The position numbers and the translations under genes are program-made. A DNA stretch of 64,000 nucleotides from positions 186,001 through 250,000 of the forward strand of contig JADNRV010000075.1 in NCBI GenBank assembly GCA_015499995.1, in the 5' to 3' direction. Positions 11,516-22,741 of the stretch are shown here, piece after piece (the stretch's first letter is position 1; each line of letters begins with the position of its first letter). The DNA is from Flammula alnicola. Taxonomy: Eukaryota; Basidiomycota; Agaricomycetes; Agaricales; Strophariaceae. The notes beneath the pieces are model-generated. The model was not told the origin of the DNA. It saw nothing but the letters and a program-made list of their open reading frames with translations, and did not search any database.

Positions 11516-12661
11516 ATGGCCGCGCACAACGACGATATCGAGAAAGGCGGCATCCATGCCATCACCCCTCAACAGGCGCTCGGCCAGAACAATGGAGTCC
11601 TTCCAGCTTCGTATGGTCAAGCCGTGCGTCCGTCGCGCATAGGAAACCCCGGCGCCCTGTATGTGCCTCTTTTTTCACGCTGTAACACGCCGAACTGACT
11701 TGTACGCCTGCGTGTAGCGGCCTGTTTTCATTCGCGTCGACTACTTTCATGCTCTCTCTCTACAACCTCCAAACGCGAGGCATCACGCATCCAAACGTTG
11801 TCGTTGGTATGGCCATTTTCTGCGGTGGACTCGCACAACTCCTCGCTGGCATGTGGGAATTCCCCCGAGGCAATGTATTTGGTGGAACCGGTAAGTTGCC
11901 CAAGTTCCCCCCACCCACTTTTTTCCATATGATTATTCGGGTATGTTGTGACCCCGCATTCTACCCCACACTTCTCGCATTCCTGCTCAGCATCATTCAC
12001 TGTGACAGCGATGCGGGGCTAATTGGCCTTGGCTACGTTCCTGTCGTGATCGATTTGGATCTTGGCGTGTCGGTTTTTCAAATTTCCCTTGTCCTATCTC
12101 CTCCATATCTCATTCTCAATAACAGTACTAATTCCGCTTTTCCTTAGCCTTCACGTCTTATGGAGCGTTCTGGATGTCGTACGCTACCATCCTCATCCCA
12201 AGCAGTGGAATTGTAAGCGCGTTCACCGATCCTAAAGAGCTCTCGAGCGGCCTCGGCATCTATCTCGTTGCATGGACTATGGTTACCTTTTTCTTGCTGT
12301 GGGTTCAATATTCTTCCGCGCTTCGATCAATTTCCAATTTAACTTGTTTCCTTTTTAGGATCGCTACATTGAGAAAGAACGTTGGCTTCATTGCTCTTTT
12401 CGCATGCCTCACCATTACCTTTGCTCTGTTGGCCGCAGGCGAATTGGCTGCATCCGTCAAGTGAGTCGTATTTGTTGCAATCTCGTAAAAGGTACAAGCT
12501 GACTGACTTTATCATCTATCAGCTCGACCAAGGCCGGTGGTGCGCTGGGAGTGATCACCGCCTTCATTGCGTACTATGTTGGCTTGAGTGAACTCCTTTC
12601 TGCCGAAGACATGGTTGTTGTTAATCTTCCGATTGGAGTCTTCCCAAAACGTGTTGATTGA
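11516..12661 (+). CDS. GPR1/FUN34/YaaH-family acetate transporter
   Basis: This plasma-membrane family (yeast Ato1-3, bacterial SatP) carries acetate with protons and is linked to ammonium export. ATG 11516 opens a hydrophilic tail, then RIGNPGALGLFSFASTT, the position of the family signature NPAPLGL, with a splice inside it (intron 11659-11717). Six hydrophobic segments follow: FMLSLYNLQTRG, VVVGMAIFCGGLAQLLAGMW (followed by the signature-like EFPRGNVFGGT), SYGAFWMSYATILIP, GIYLVAWTMVTFFLL, VGFIALFACLTITFALLA and GALGVITAFIAYYVGLSELL. It ends VVNLPIGVFPKRVD. All exons join in frame with GT..AG introns, so it looks functional. A change of NPAPLGL to NPGALGL is noted. Acetate as substrate is inferred from the family. 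Confidence 0.92.
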
Positions 12662-13699
12662 ATATCTAACTATACCCTCCAAAACATGCATTATCTAAGT
12701 GTCCTTGGAATTCTTTGTTCGACAAGCGGTATACATACTTTCCTTTCTCACCCGACGATATCCAGCTTCTGTTGTATCTATTTTATCGATACCTGCAATG
12801 CATCTGGTTCTAATGTTATTTTATTGTCCAAGTGCTGGTCAATATCTTCGAATTAAATTGAATAAGTATAACCACATTCTAGCATTCTTGCAGGGAGAGG
12901 CTAGGAGTTTGCGAAAGTTGACCACTGGATCTCAGAACTACAACTCGGCAGTCTTGTACTTAGTATTCCTGGTGCAAGGGATCTTGAATAGCTGAGTGCA
13001 AGGCATTCAGAAGATCTCAGGAGATGCACTTGCGTCTTTGCAGATCTCGGCTCAAGTTTCAACCATTACATAACTCTGGCGTAGTACGTGCTCCGGCTAG
13101 AAGCAGGAAATTGACCGAAATGCTTTCTTTCTGTCACGGTCATTTTATGATACGGCTCCGGCTTCACTTTTCTTACGCTCTGTCACTTTCCTTGCGATCA
13201 AAGGACGGTGTGTTGTGAGTTTATTTGTGGGATTTAGATTTCGTGTACTCATCAACTTCTCCAGCTCAATTGGCGTGGCGGACCACCAGTTCATGACATG
13301 CTCTGTCAATCATTTCGATCAACGTTCAGCGCTTGACTGGTGCCCCGACGTACCTAACTGCACTTATTATAACTATTCGTCAATCGACTGATATCCTGGC
13401 GTCATAGTAGAAAAACCTGCTGCACGAGCGTTCTCGTGGAAAATACGACATTCGTGAGACAGCAACGCTATGCCAAGGACAGCTATCCTCGGCTTTACTG
13501 CTTGAGTCTGTTCCTCTTAGAATCCTTTAGTTCTCATCTCCTAGTACGAATTCTGGACTTTGCTCTTTTGCAGTTGGCGTCTTTCGTCACACTGGGAACG
13601 TCGAATTGCTTGAAGGTCGCGGCGTTGTTCATACAATCCATCGGGAGACCTGACCTCCAGCTTCATCAGTTGCCCCCTTAGGATACTTACTTTCCATGC
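12662..13699. other. Unassigned region
   Basis: This runs from the transporter stop to the G-alpha remnant. Frames at 12699-12995, 13024-13218 and 13436-13681 carry no recognisable domain and are probably chance frames. The sequence just before 13700 could include promoter remnants of the decayed gene. Confidence 0.35.
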
Positions 13700-15460
13700 C
13701 TCGGATCCTCCAGCGACGCTCGACAATGGATCCAGATAGGGGTGTTCTTTCTGCATTTTCAATGCCTCTCCAAAAGATGAAACAGTGATGGACAAAAAGG
13801 CTCGGCTAGAAGCACAGAAGCAGTTGGCCGCTATCGACGAAGAAATCAACCGACAGAAAATAGAGGGTAGGAACTCTCCGAATACTGCGCGTGTACTATT
13901 GCTGGGTGAGTTCGCCCTGCTGAACGATGTCATGCCATAAGAACCTAAATGACTGATAAGAATGTTTTTACCCAGGCCAGAGTAGATCAGGTGCGACGGT
14001 GTATATGGCGAACTGTCATCCAGCTGAATCATTGACATGCGCTCTAAGAGGACCATCGTTGGTAATATCGCCGAATCCTGCCCGATTGAAGCGGGCGCTG
14101 CGGTTCCCCCTGAGCTTCCGGCACTGTGTACGCGGCTACATCCCCTGCTGCGGGCCGAAGATCTCTTGCAAAAAGTGACGCATGCTGGATCCGTTGGGGC
14201 CGAAACGACGCCTTCGTTGTCCGTCTTCGCCCATTAATAAGGTCTATGCCACAGACCCTCCGGGAAGTTCAGTGAGCTTGCTGTTAATGCCGCTGCAGAC
14301 TGGAAAGTTGCATTTCTGTGAAGGCATTGGGAAATAGCGACCTTGGGAACCAGGATGAACCTGCTTCCATGTTTACGCTTGCGCGGACGATATCATTCGG
14401 CTATGGACAGATCCTGGGGTGCAACAGCTCTTAAGACAGCACAATATCCGATTGGAAGAAATAGGTGGATTCTATGTTGCCTATTTATCAAATCGTCTCC
14501 GCAGAGGAACTCTCCGAATGTCCAGTTTTATGGACTCAATATTCCGTGTTACTGCAAGGACACATGTTCCTATGGATGGCAAGTCAAAATGGGGCAACGC
14601 TTTGTTGATTGACCTTTAGACGTTCCATCAGACGATATCTTCCAACCGAGGCTGAAGACGCATGGTGTCTCCGAGGATCGCCTTACCCTAGACTCTTGTA
14701 TATGACGTTGGAGCGGCTCGGTCATCTGTACGTTCTATCTATCCAAACTCCTTATTTTAACTCCTGAAATCGGTCACTTATGCTATTAGCGAGATCAGCC
14801 GCAACATTCCAATATTTTTTTTCGTACAAGTCTGACCTGGCCATTTAATAGATGCGTGAGTCCCATTGAGAACATGGACGCTACCATATTCCTGGTTGCC
14901 CTTTCTGGATTTAATCAGGCGAATAGTCTTCATTAACTCGTGATTTTTGAGCTTGACTTTCCAGGTCTTTTTCGAAGATCGTTCCGTGAGCAGATTAGTA
15001 CGTGAAACCTCCGAATAGATGTTGTCAATTGAAGATTTGACGCCACAATCTGTGGTTCATTTTATGGTATAAGAGGGTTCCATGGAAGCACTTTATTTCC
15101 AATTGACTCCTACAAAATGCAGGGCTTGGTCCACTTTTGATCTCCTCAAAAGTTGATACATAGCGCTGTCGAAAATGCTACATTTTGCTCAGCTCCATCC
15201 ATATGTAACCAAACTAGAAGAAGGTATTCAATTCTGCCATTATATTGCATCTTACGGGAAGCAGCCGAATGACTATGATTCAATCATAAACCGTACGGGT
15301 TTGTTGAGTTGATTGTGGCCCTTCGACACAGAGCATTCAACTTTTCGACAACCACTTCCTTTTCGATAGCAACGTAAAAAAAGCTCACAGCGAGTGTTGT
15401 TACGTAGGAGTTACAACTACGCTCAATCCAGGCGAATAATCTTTCGATATCTACCCTAGT
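13700..15460 (+). pseudogene. Decayed G-protein alpha subunit gene
   Basis: Pieces of the expanded agaricomycete G-alpha family occur in the expected order but in changing frames with stops. An N-terminal helix is at 13760-13907 (PKDETVMDKKARLEAQKQL then AIDEEIN) leading to VLLLG. After an intron comes GQSRSGAT where a P-loop GxxxxGKST is expected, so the P-loop lysine is gone. WRTVIQLN follows (about 13995), then CADDIIRLWTDPGVQQLLR and HNIRLEE (about 14368-14470), VPSDDIFQPRLKTHGVSEDR (about 14622), IENMDATIFLVALSGFNQ (about 14868) and HYIASYGKQPNDYDSI (about 15240). At least three in-frame stops and several frame changes separate these pieces. The gene would have encoded a membrane-associated signalling GTPase. 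Boundaries are approximate. Confidence 0.75.
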
Positions 15461-16132
15461 GAAATGGTTTGATTAAATGGAATTTGAGATGACATTTCAC
15501 AAAGCAACTTACGGAATGTCGCTTTGACATTTGCGAGGGACCAGATGGTGAAATTATACTATTGAGCTTGGTGACATAACAAATGTTACAACACTTGAGA
15601 AAGCGTCTTCGATATGTGCATGTTCTAGTATTTGGTCAACGGCCTCTCGACCGACCTGCCTCCTCATAACATTTTTACTTACGTCCTACAGCCTGAGTAA
15701 TCCTGGGAATTGAGAATTGAGAATTAAATTGGCTGACTACGTTACATGAGATGTTGGGCGTGGAAATTTTGAGACATGGGCGCTAAACTCATAGCGCTAG
15801 GAACAAAACACCTCGGAAACCAGTTAACTACAGAGAAAAACCGTCTCGGAGTTTGGTGTGGAGACTGTAGCTCTAACTAGCATCTCCCTGCAAGTTGCAA
15901 CTACTATGGCGGCGAGAAGTATCAACTGGCCGTCACAAGCGCCATCGGACCGGTCGTCCAGCGCTCCACGTCACGCGATCGCTCTGTACCAGACGTGAAG
16001 ACGTGTTCTTGAGCGACCACCACAAGCTCCAATGTCGGTCTCGGTTATTTTTTCGCTCTCTTCCCAATCACCTGAGCCGCTTGCAACATGTTTGATTCGA
16101 ATGCCATTTAACGTTGGAATCCGGAAGCATGG
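15461..16132. other. Unassigned region
   Basis: Only short frames are present between the G-alpha remnant and the next gene. I see no recognisable coding or RNA feature. Confidence 0.4.
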
Positions 16133-16139
16133 TATATAA
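16133..16139 (+). promoter_or_regulatory. TATA element of the secreted glucanase-like gene
   Basis: TATATAA lies 48 bases upstream of ATG 16181, with no other ATG in between in the good context. This supports 16181 as the start and argues against the upstream in-frame TTG at 16157. Confidence 0.5.
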
Positions 16140-16180
16140 CATTTAAATGAGCTGGGTTGGTGCACATTCTCCCAGCTGCG

Positions 16181-18144
16181 ATGGTGCGCCGATACTTCGT
16201 GGTTCTAGCCAGTGCAAGCTATCTCTTCATAGCGGGCAACTTCTATGGTGTCACTGCATCATCCCTATCGCCGCCATCCTGTCGCTTTGCGTCCCAATAC
16301 ACCACAGCCTCGATTATTAGAGATCCAGATGCATTCGAGCAAGACGTGATTTACTGGGAAGGCATGTTCCACAAAAATAATGTTTCGTATAACGTTCTCA
16401 ACGGCATGACCTTTGATGGTACTCTCATCGACCCTGTTACCGGACTTCACGATGTGGATGGTCTCCATACCTTCTCCGCTGCAAGCAAGGAGTCTCTTCA
16501 TATGATGTTACTAGCTCATGTCATTCAAGGCACTCCTGGAGCTGTTCGGTGGATATTGGCAGCCCATGGGGGTGGAGCAGATGTCGAAAAAGCGCGAGGA
16601 CTTGCAGTAGGGATTTTCAGCAGAAATGGGCCACATACTCTACTTTCAACCAAACTTACCCTGGGTTCGGTGGGTTTTTGCCATGGTACGTCATACGCAC
16701 CGGAGAATGTCGATTTCTTTACCGTTGACACTAATGATCAGGTTCGCGCATTCTGGAGCGACACCTCTTGCACCGACATGGGACTGGGTAAACCGGGTTC
16801 CGGCCTTGGACAATGGCGAGAACATGTGGGCGATCTACGCTGTAATCGAAGCCCTTCAATCGACTGGGAGGGATGACTACAACTCACTTGCCAGCAATTG
16901 GGAAGGATATTTGAATTATTTGAAAACGACTGCACTGCCGGTATGCCCTTTACTTCAATTTTTCAGCTCCACATTTATATATGACTTTGTCCAGGTGTTC
17001 TACCGCGGAAGCGGTCGAATTTGCGCTGTAACGGATATTGCAAACCAGTCACTTCCAGTTACCCATGCGTCTCAATCTTATGTTTGCGAAGGATCGTCTG
17101 GTAATAACTTTCTTGATGATCCATATGAAGGTATGTGTCGACTTACCGAAAGACCATGGGGATTTGTATAATATGCAATTCATCGCCATTTAATAGGCGA
17201 GGTATTTATGTACTTTCTATACCTTTTCGGTGGTCTCAACAACACCGAGAAAGAGGCTCTTTTGGCATTCAAAAGACCTCAACTAGTTTCCATTGATTGG
17301 AATCAGCCTGGATATGAAAGTATTACGGTTCAAAAAGGTGCGCGGCTTAGCTCCGCTTAAGTATGCTAGCCTTTTAATGCTCCGCCATTTAGGATTCTGG
17401 TTCTCTGCACATGAGAATTGGGGCTGGATGCAGCTACCATACACCGACATTCCGCTTCTAAGGTATGAATAAGTGTTGCTTGCTCTTTAGTGCATGTCCA
17501 TTTACTTGTTGATTAGCGATATCTATACCAATGCAGAGCGCGCTCGTACTTGCAACTCTCAAGCCATACAAAATCCAGGGATGTATGCCAGCGTCAATAA
17601 TTCAACCGACTCAAATGGCCAAATAATAGGGTGTAAGCATCCATCTTTTTGAAGCGTGAAGCAACTTTTAACAATTCTACGTAGGTATCTCCAACGCTGG
17701 TGTGCCTCAAATCGCAAATCAGACTGTCCAAGAACTTGATGGTATTACTCTGCCGCCATCTTTGGTGACTTGCTAACGTGTTGATGGTAGTTATTACCCC
17801 ATATTCAACGATGAATACAATGGTTGTCAACAAGACTGTCGGCCTTGTCTGGTGGCATAATATGGCGGTTGCGAAGAGGATGCAAAGTGTGTTATTTCTT
17901 TCGTGAAATATTCCTAACTGAAAGATTTGTTGTAGGTGTCTATGGCTCCTCGGAGAGTACTCGAGTTGACGGTACAGCGACCTCGGCATTCGTGTCATGG
18001 GATGGCAAGATGTCCACAATAAATGGACTACTGGGTGGCATAACATCATTGGTTCGCACCAAGATGAAACATGATGGTATTTACAATGAGTTCATTAAGG
18101 TGGCTGGGAGTGAATATTCCCGCGTCTTTGGGAACTACCTTTGA
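16181..18144 (+). CDS. Secreted protein resembling fungal endo-beta-1,2-glucanase (GH162-like)
   Basis: ATG 16181 begins a signal peptide (MVRRYFVVLASASYLFIAG). The mature chain contains DAFEQDVIYWEGMFHKNNVS, FDGTLIDPVTGLHD, YPGFGGFLPWFAHSG, WDWVNRVPALDNGENMWAIY, CEGSSGNNFLDDPYEGEVFM, FWFSAHENWGWMQLPYTD, NAERARTCNSQAI and GLVWWHNMAVAKRMQSVYGS. Acidic residues within DDPYEGE and DNGENMW are candidates for catalysis. I place it with the GH162 alpha/alpha-toroid enzymes from memory, so the family call is tentative; that it is a secreted carbohydrate-active enzyme is more secure. About seven introns are visible. Near 16624 the reading frame slips before KWATYSTFNQ: either a weak-donor intron (16549-16607) or one missing A in AAA 16624-16626. 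Confidence 0.6.
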
Positions 18145-19314
18145 ACTTACGATCTTGGCGTAAGTACCGATGCGGACTGCAGGATTTCACACTTGTTCGT
18201 GTAAAACTGTAGTTGGGCTGAAGGAATATCCAATCTGTCTTACGTAGTACGTTTGTCTATGCTCGATATCACCTATGTATGCAACATTGTGATTTCGGCA
18301 GCTACCAATTTGCGACGCGTTTTTTAATTTCACGCGTTTTGCCGATCACGTGCTAAATACAAGTGCTCAACCACTTGATTCGGGCTGAGGCCCGAGTGCC
18401 GGCTCCCCCGCACAATATCGAACTTTGCCTTGCTCATGGCCATCTCTGCATTTCTGGGTGTTTAGGGACGGAGCAAGAAGAGATGACACAGTCGATAAAC
18501 TATCAGAACCCGTTTCTGAGGTTTCTGCGGAAGTTTCCGTAATGCGAGTCTGCGATTGATGGCGCTCCTGTCACTGCTCCGTTGCGCCCTAGATATAACA
18601 ATTCCTCATGTAAATTCATACATTCAACCAGGTAATTGCCTCTAATAATGCTTCTCTCGTTGTCGAATATTTCCGGCCAAATTGGTGTACAGCATCTCTT
18701 GGAGCATTCCAGCTGCTAGCGCCTTTCTGGTCTTATCTCCAGCTTCTACCATTATCCTGCAAATTAAAATTCATTTCTTCTTAGATATATTTATATAGAT
18801 CAAATACGCATTCTTGTGGACAAATTGCAACCATTAAATCGCAGGCAGCGGGAAACACTAAGTCATCAAATAATTCAACGCCGACATGTTTCCATCAACG
18901 CATCTATCGCAATCACAGAAACCCAGAACAGGTTCTGAATAGTTTTATCCACACAGTCCGCACTTCAAGCTTGCAGCTCGACACTTCTGTCTAGGAGGTC
19001 CAGGGCTGATACCCTTCGGCATGGCAGGATAGCATGCTCCAAAGTTTCCCGCGCTGCTTAGTCGGCAGTGCCACTGCCAGTGAGTGGCCCGATGGCGACT
19101 TCTTCAAATCCTGAAGCTTTGAAGCTTGAAGGCTCCTTGGTCAAAGCGTCGATGACCTGAATAGGATAAACTTATTTCCAGACTTGGCTTTGAAGAATGA
19201 GATCTACCCAGTTCTCTCAAAGCGGTGGTCTTTTCTGATTCGATAACGACCGTTTGTGGCCCACCACTGTGTTTTGGGCATGCCTTTATGATTATGTGGC
19301 ACGCTTTCATACGG
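18145..19314. other. Unassigned region
   Basis: I see no open frame of note between the glucanase-like gene and the next gene. A direct ACGCGTTTT/CACGCGTTTT pair occurs around 18315-18340. Nothing functional could be assigned. Confidence 0.4.
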
Positions 19315-19322
19315 TATAAATA
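19315..19322 (+). promoter_or_regulatory. TATA box
   Basis: TATAAATA stands 73 bases before ATG 19388 of the following gene, a typical core-promoter spacing. Confidence 0.55.
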
Positions 19323-19387
19323 CTTGCATAGTTCTATGGGAATCGAGCCACTGACCACTCCTATCCCTTTCAATCCAGTCTTCTAAT

Positions 19388-20796
19388 ATGTACACTCCTC
19401 GGCGCCAGCCAACGGCTTCAACCAGCAAGCGGACCCTGTCAGCTACGCCTTCTCTCTGTTCTTCTCCGGGGTCTTCTATCTCTGGGGATACCGAGATTGC
19501 TGACAATGAGGGTGAATACATACCACACTCTCTGTCGCCCTGGCTTTACCAGCGGTTCCCCATTCGTGCATACTTGGCGAATTCTGGTTTTCCGCTGTTC
19601 AAGCACCTCGGAAAGCCTTCATTACTTGCCCTCAAGGACCTTCAATTCGCTTTGGATTGGCCCACGTATCGTTTGCTCACGCGTAAACTTGCAGACCCTT
19701 CTTCCCTTCGCACCCTGAAGAAGGTAATCCGATTCGGTACTCGCCAGGAACTTGCGACAGCGGTCAACCGAGGTAAGTGGCTTCAGGCTTTGTTCTTCAG
19801 ATGGACCTAATTAGCCTTTCTTTGTGTGCATAGAGCTCGCACAATTTTCAGAAGATCGAATGGCGTTAAAGCCTCCGATCGAAGGCGAACATATGTTGTC
19901 GATGAACCTCCCTTGCGATGGTGTAGTTGATTTCAACGAAGAGGACAAACAGTTCCTCGCTGCTCTTCAAAACGAAGATGATATGTTCCGAATCTACAAA
20001 GGATATGTCTTAGATACCGTCACTGCCGCAACCCGACTCATGCGCCGCTATCCACCTGGCATTAAGTGCTTGGATTTCAAGATCACTAATAGGTTTTGTC
20101 CTGACCATCGTACGAAGTGGGACATCTTCACTTTGGTGAGTGCATTGCCGCTGCTTATCCTCTGGCTCAGGACCTTATTCCGCGCCGTGCTCACGCTTCT
20201 TCTTAGCCAAAAATCGATAACAACGACGAGCAGGTTGCTCTTGCTGTCATTTTCGTCCCTCCTTGGGAGTTCGGTTCTGGGGATTTCAGACAATTTGTCG
20301 CAGAGAAGACTGTATGTTATCATGCGATCAGCGCATATCGCTCCCTTGCTAAATTTATCTCTTCTGCAGTTCATGAACAATTCTTTGGATCTCCTCGATA
20401 GAAGATTAAAGGAGCACGTCGCGTCAGACGTGATGTGGGCGGTGGTAAGTTAGCTAAAATAACCAGTGATAGTTTCCTGACATTTCTATTTTTGAAGACT
20501 TACGATACTCTCTATCAGCGGGGAACTAGATTCGTCGTCAGCAACTACGTCAATTGGGCATTTGGATCCTTCAATTACGGTAAGGTTCAAGTTTGGTTTT
20601 TTGCGCTCAAATTCCGGTTTTGATACCTTTCTCTCGCTTTGCAGACTGGACCGAAGCCCGAGTTACTGAGGTCTACGAAGCAAACCTCACCGACTTGGAA
20701 GGAAACATGAACTGGGCCCCGCACAAGGGTGCTACTGTCCTCGAGCTCCTGTGCTATTGGACGTACATCTGCGCCGACAAACCCGTCGGATACTAA
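19388..20796 (+). CDS. Basidiomycete hypothetical protein, intracellular
   Basis: I do not recognise a named domain. Six exons join in frame: a Ser/Thr-rich head (MYTPRRQPTASTSKRTLSAT), then HSLSPWLYQRFPIRAYLANS, LDWPTYRLLTRKLADPS, AQFSEDRMALKPPIEGEHML, YKGYVLDTVTAATRLMRRYP, an exon with VALAVIFVPPWEFGSGDFRQ, RRLKEHVASDVMWAVTYDTL, and the tail NMNWAPHKGATVLELLCYWT. Introns are standard GT..AG and every junction keeps frame, which argues for a real gene. There is no signal peptide or membrane segment, so it is probably soluble. Proteins with PPWEFGxG and a C-terminal VLELLCYW-like segment are common, unnamed, in agaricomycetes as far as I recall. The stop is at 20794-20796. Confidence 0.7.
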
Positions 20797-22741
20797 CAGC
20801 CAATCTCGAACATCACAACGCTCTGACTGTTGATATCTTGCATTTACGATTCTTATGAAAATCTTGAGACCCTGCTGATCCTCGTTCTGTCCTTTCAGAC
20901 TACAATATAAATCACAGTAAATGTTATGATGTTCTGTTTCCGGTTTTTGGGCAATACACGATTTTTCTTCTTCAAACTTTGGGACAGAGAAGCACGGTGC
21001 ACCATGAGAAACCCCCCAGAGACTTCGACACATGTTTAATCCGCAAGACAGCTGAATACAAGAACTTTGGTATGATTCATTTAAGTGCGATGTCTCAACA
21101 ACTCGGCTTCTGGATCGAGATTCCATGGTCAGAGGGGGCTGTAGCCTGGAGTTCCTCTGATGCCTCTCGAGTAGTCTCGGACACTCTCGTCCTCGGGCAA
21201 CTTCGAATCGATGTCAACTCCTTTCCTTTGATTTCGTGTCAGAGACTTAACCATATTGGTGTTAGTAACCGTTATATATATGTGGTCTTGATCGTGAAGG
21301 TTGAGGATCCTCGCGGTGCCGTGGCAAGCTTAGCGATGGCCCTGGAGGCTATGCCAGCGACTACCAACAAATGCCCGCCCGCAAGTGGCACCATGTACAG
21401 GATAGGAGGTTCTATTTTCACAGTTCTCATACGAAATTATACAGCGACGCTTAGACTGACTCAGAGGCCAATAGATAGTATCCCAGGACAATTACTTTGT
21501 GGAAAGACCATAAGCGCCCATCGTCATAATTATAATTGGTAGTTGCAATAGTCGTGTGATTTTATCTTCTGATATTGGTGAATCTTGACCGGATATGGTC
21601 CAAAAATCATAAGCCAGCCAAAGCTCCAAAGCTTCATAGCGGCTGAAGCTGAAAGGACGGCCATTTAGCGCCGTCAACACTTTGAGAATCGTGCTTTGTG
21701 TTTCAATATGGCCGACACGGTATTCCACTCCCAGATAACTCAACTCAACTTTATTGACTCATCTAGACCCGGGAATCTTTGAGAGGCCTCTCTCCGCAAG
21801 ATATGGACTCTGCGCATATGGATTGAGCAATGAAAGACGACTACCCAAGATGGCAGAAATTGAGCATGAGTACTTGCAGTAACACTATTTCGATGGATAT
21901 CCCGGGATAGTCGCAGCGTGCGCCACATTCAGCCCACACGCCTGTTGTAAGGAGTCATTGTTCCAGAAATTGCAAGGGGAAGCGTCCACGCCCTAAGATT
22001 TCAGGGGTTTCTATTTTATTCAAGGAATAACAGAGGCAAGACCGGAGGAACCAAAAGCGGGAGATATAACTGTGCATGTGCATGAGGACTATTGAAGCAA
22101 GAGCGGTGCATACTTGTTGTCTCTCCCTTGTGTGTCCTAACTTGCTCCTAACCGAGAATTCGAAGATGTACATTTGTTCCGAGAACGTTGGGCGGTGATG
22201 TTAAGCAGTTGATATCAGGCGATGCAAGCAGTAGTAAAAATAATTCATGGCGACTCCACTGGCAACGAAGTCGAAGTCCAGAGAGGGCGTGACTTGGCTC
22301 GACCGTATCTCGAGGCATCTCGAGGCTGCGAGACCGGCGCTTTGGCCAAAAGGAGGTTCCGTTGTTCGTAAGTACCTTACCTATTGTGTGAGTAGGACCC
22401 CGGAAATCCCAGCGGAACCAAATTAGGTGTTAGAGAGTATGTATCGCTGACTGTCAACCTCTCTGCTGGTCTGCGACTCGACACGAGTAGACCGCCCTAA
22501 CTGTTTCTGGATTATATTTTGAGGGGGAGAAATCTCACCGTTGGTCGAAGACATTGTCAGCGGTGTAACGGAAGGGAGATGCGGTGATCGAGGGCTCGGC
22601 CTAAATTTAACCACAACGACCCTGGCTGCCACACTTCAAATTGGTTTCCTTTGACGTTCCTATTTTTTCCTTCAATCCGCATACCCATCCTCTCCTTTAA
22701 CTACCCTCTTTTATTTCCTCTAGACGCCCGGCATTCCCTTT
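20797..22741. other. Gene-poor region, no supported gene
   Basis: The longest frame (20979-21542 plus) overlaps a minus-strand frame and neither has a recognised motif. A possible isolated first exon starts at 22248 (MATPLATKSKSREGVTWLDR, ending at a GTAAGT donor near 22371), but no continuation was found; it may be a gene fragment. The last 100 bases are a pyrimidine-rich leader to the oxidase gene. Confidence 0.35.

Noticed and set aside
20979..21542. 187-residue plus-strand frame
   Set aside because: No motif, overlapped by another long frame on the opposite strand, and no supporting promoter or introns.
22248..22371. Isolated exon-like start MATPLATKSKSREGV with a good donor site
   Set aside because: No downstream exon or family match could be found, so it is not listed as a gene.
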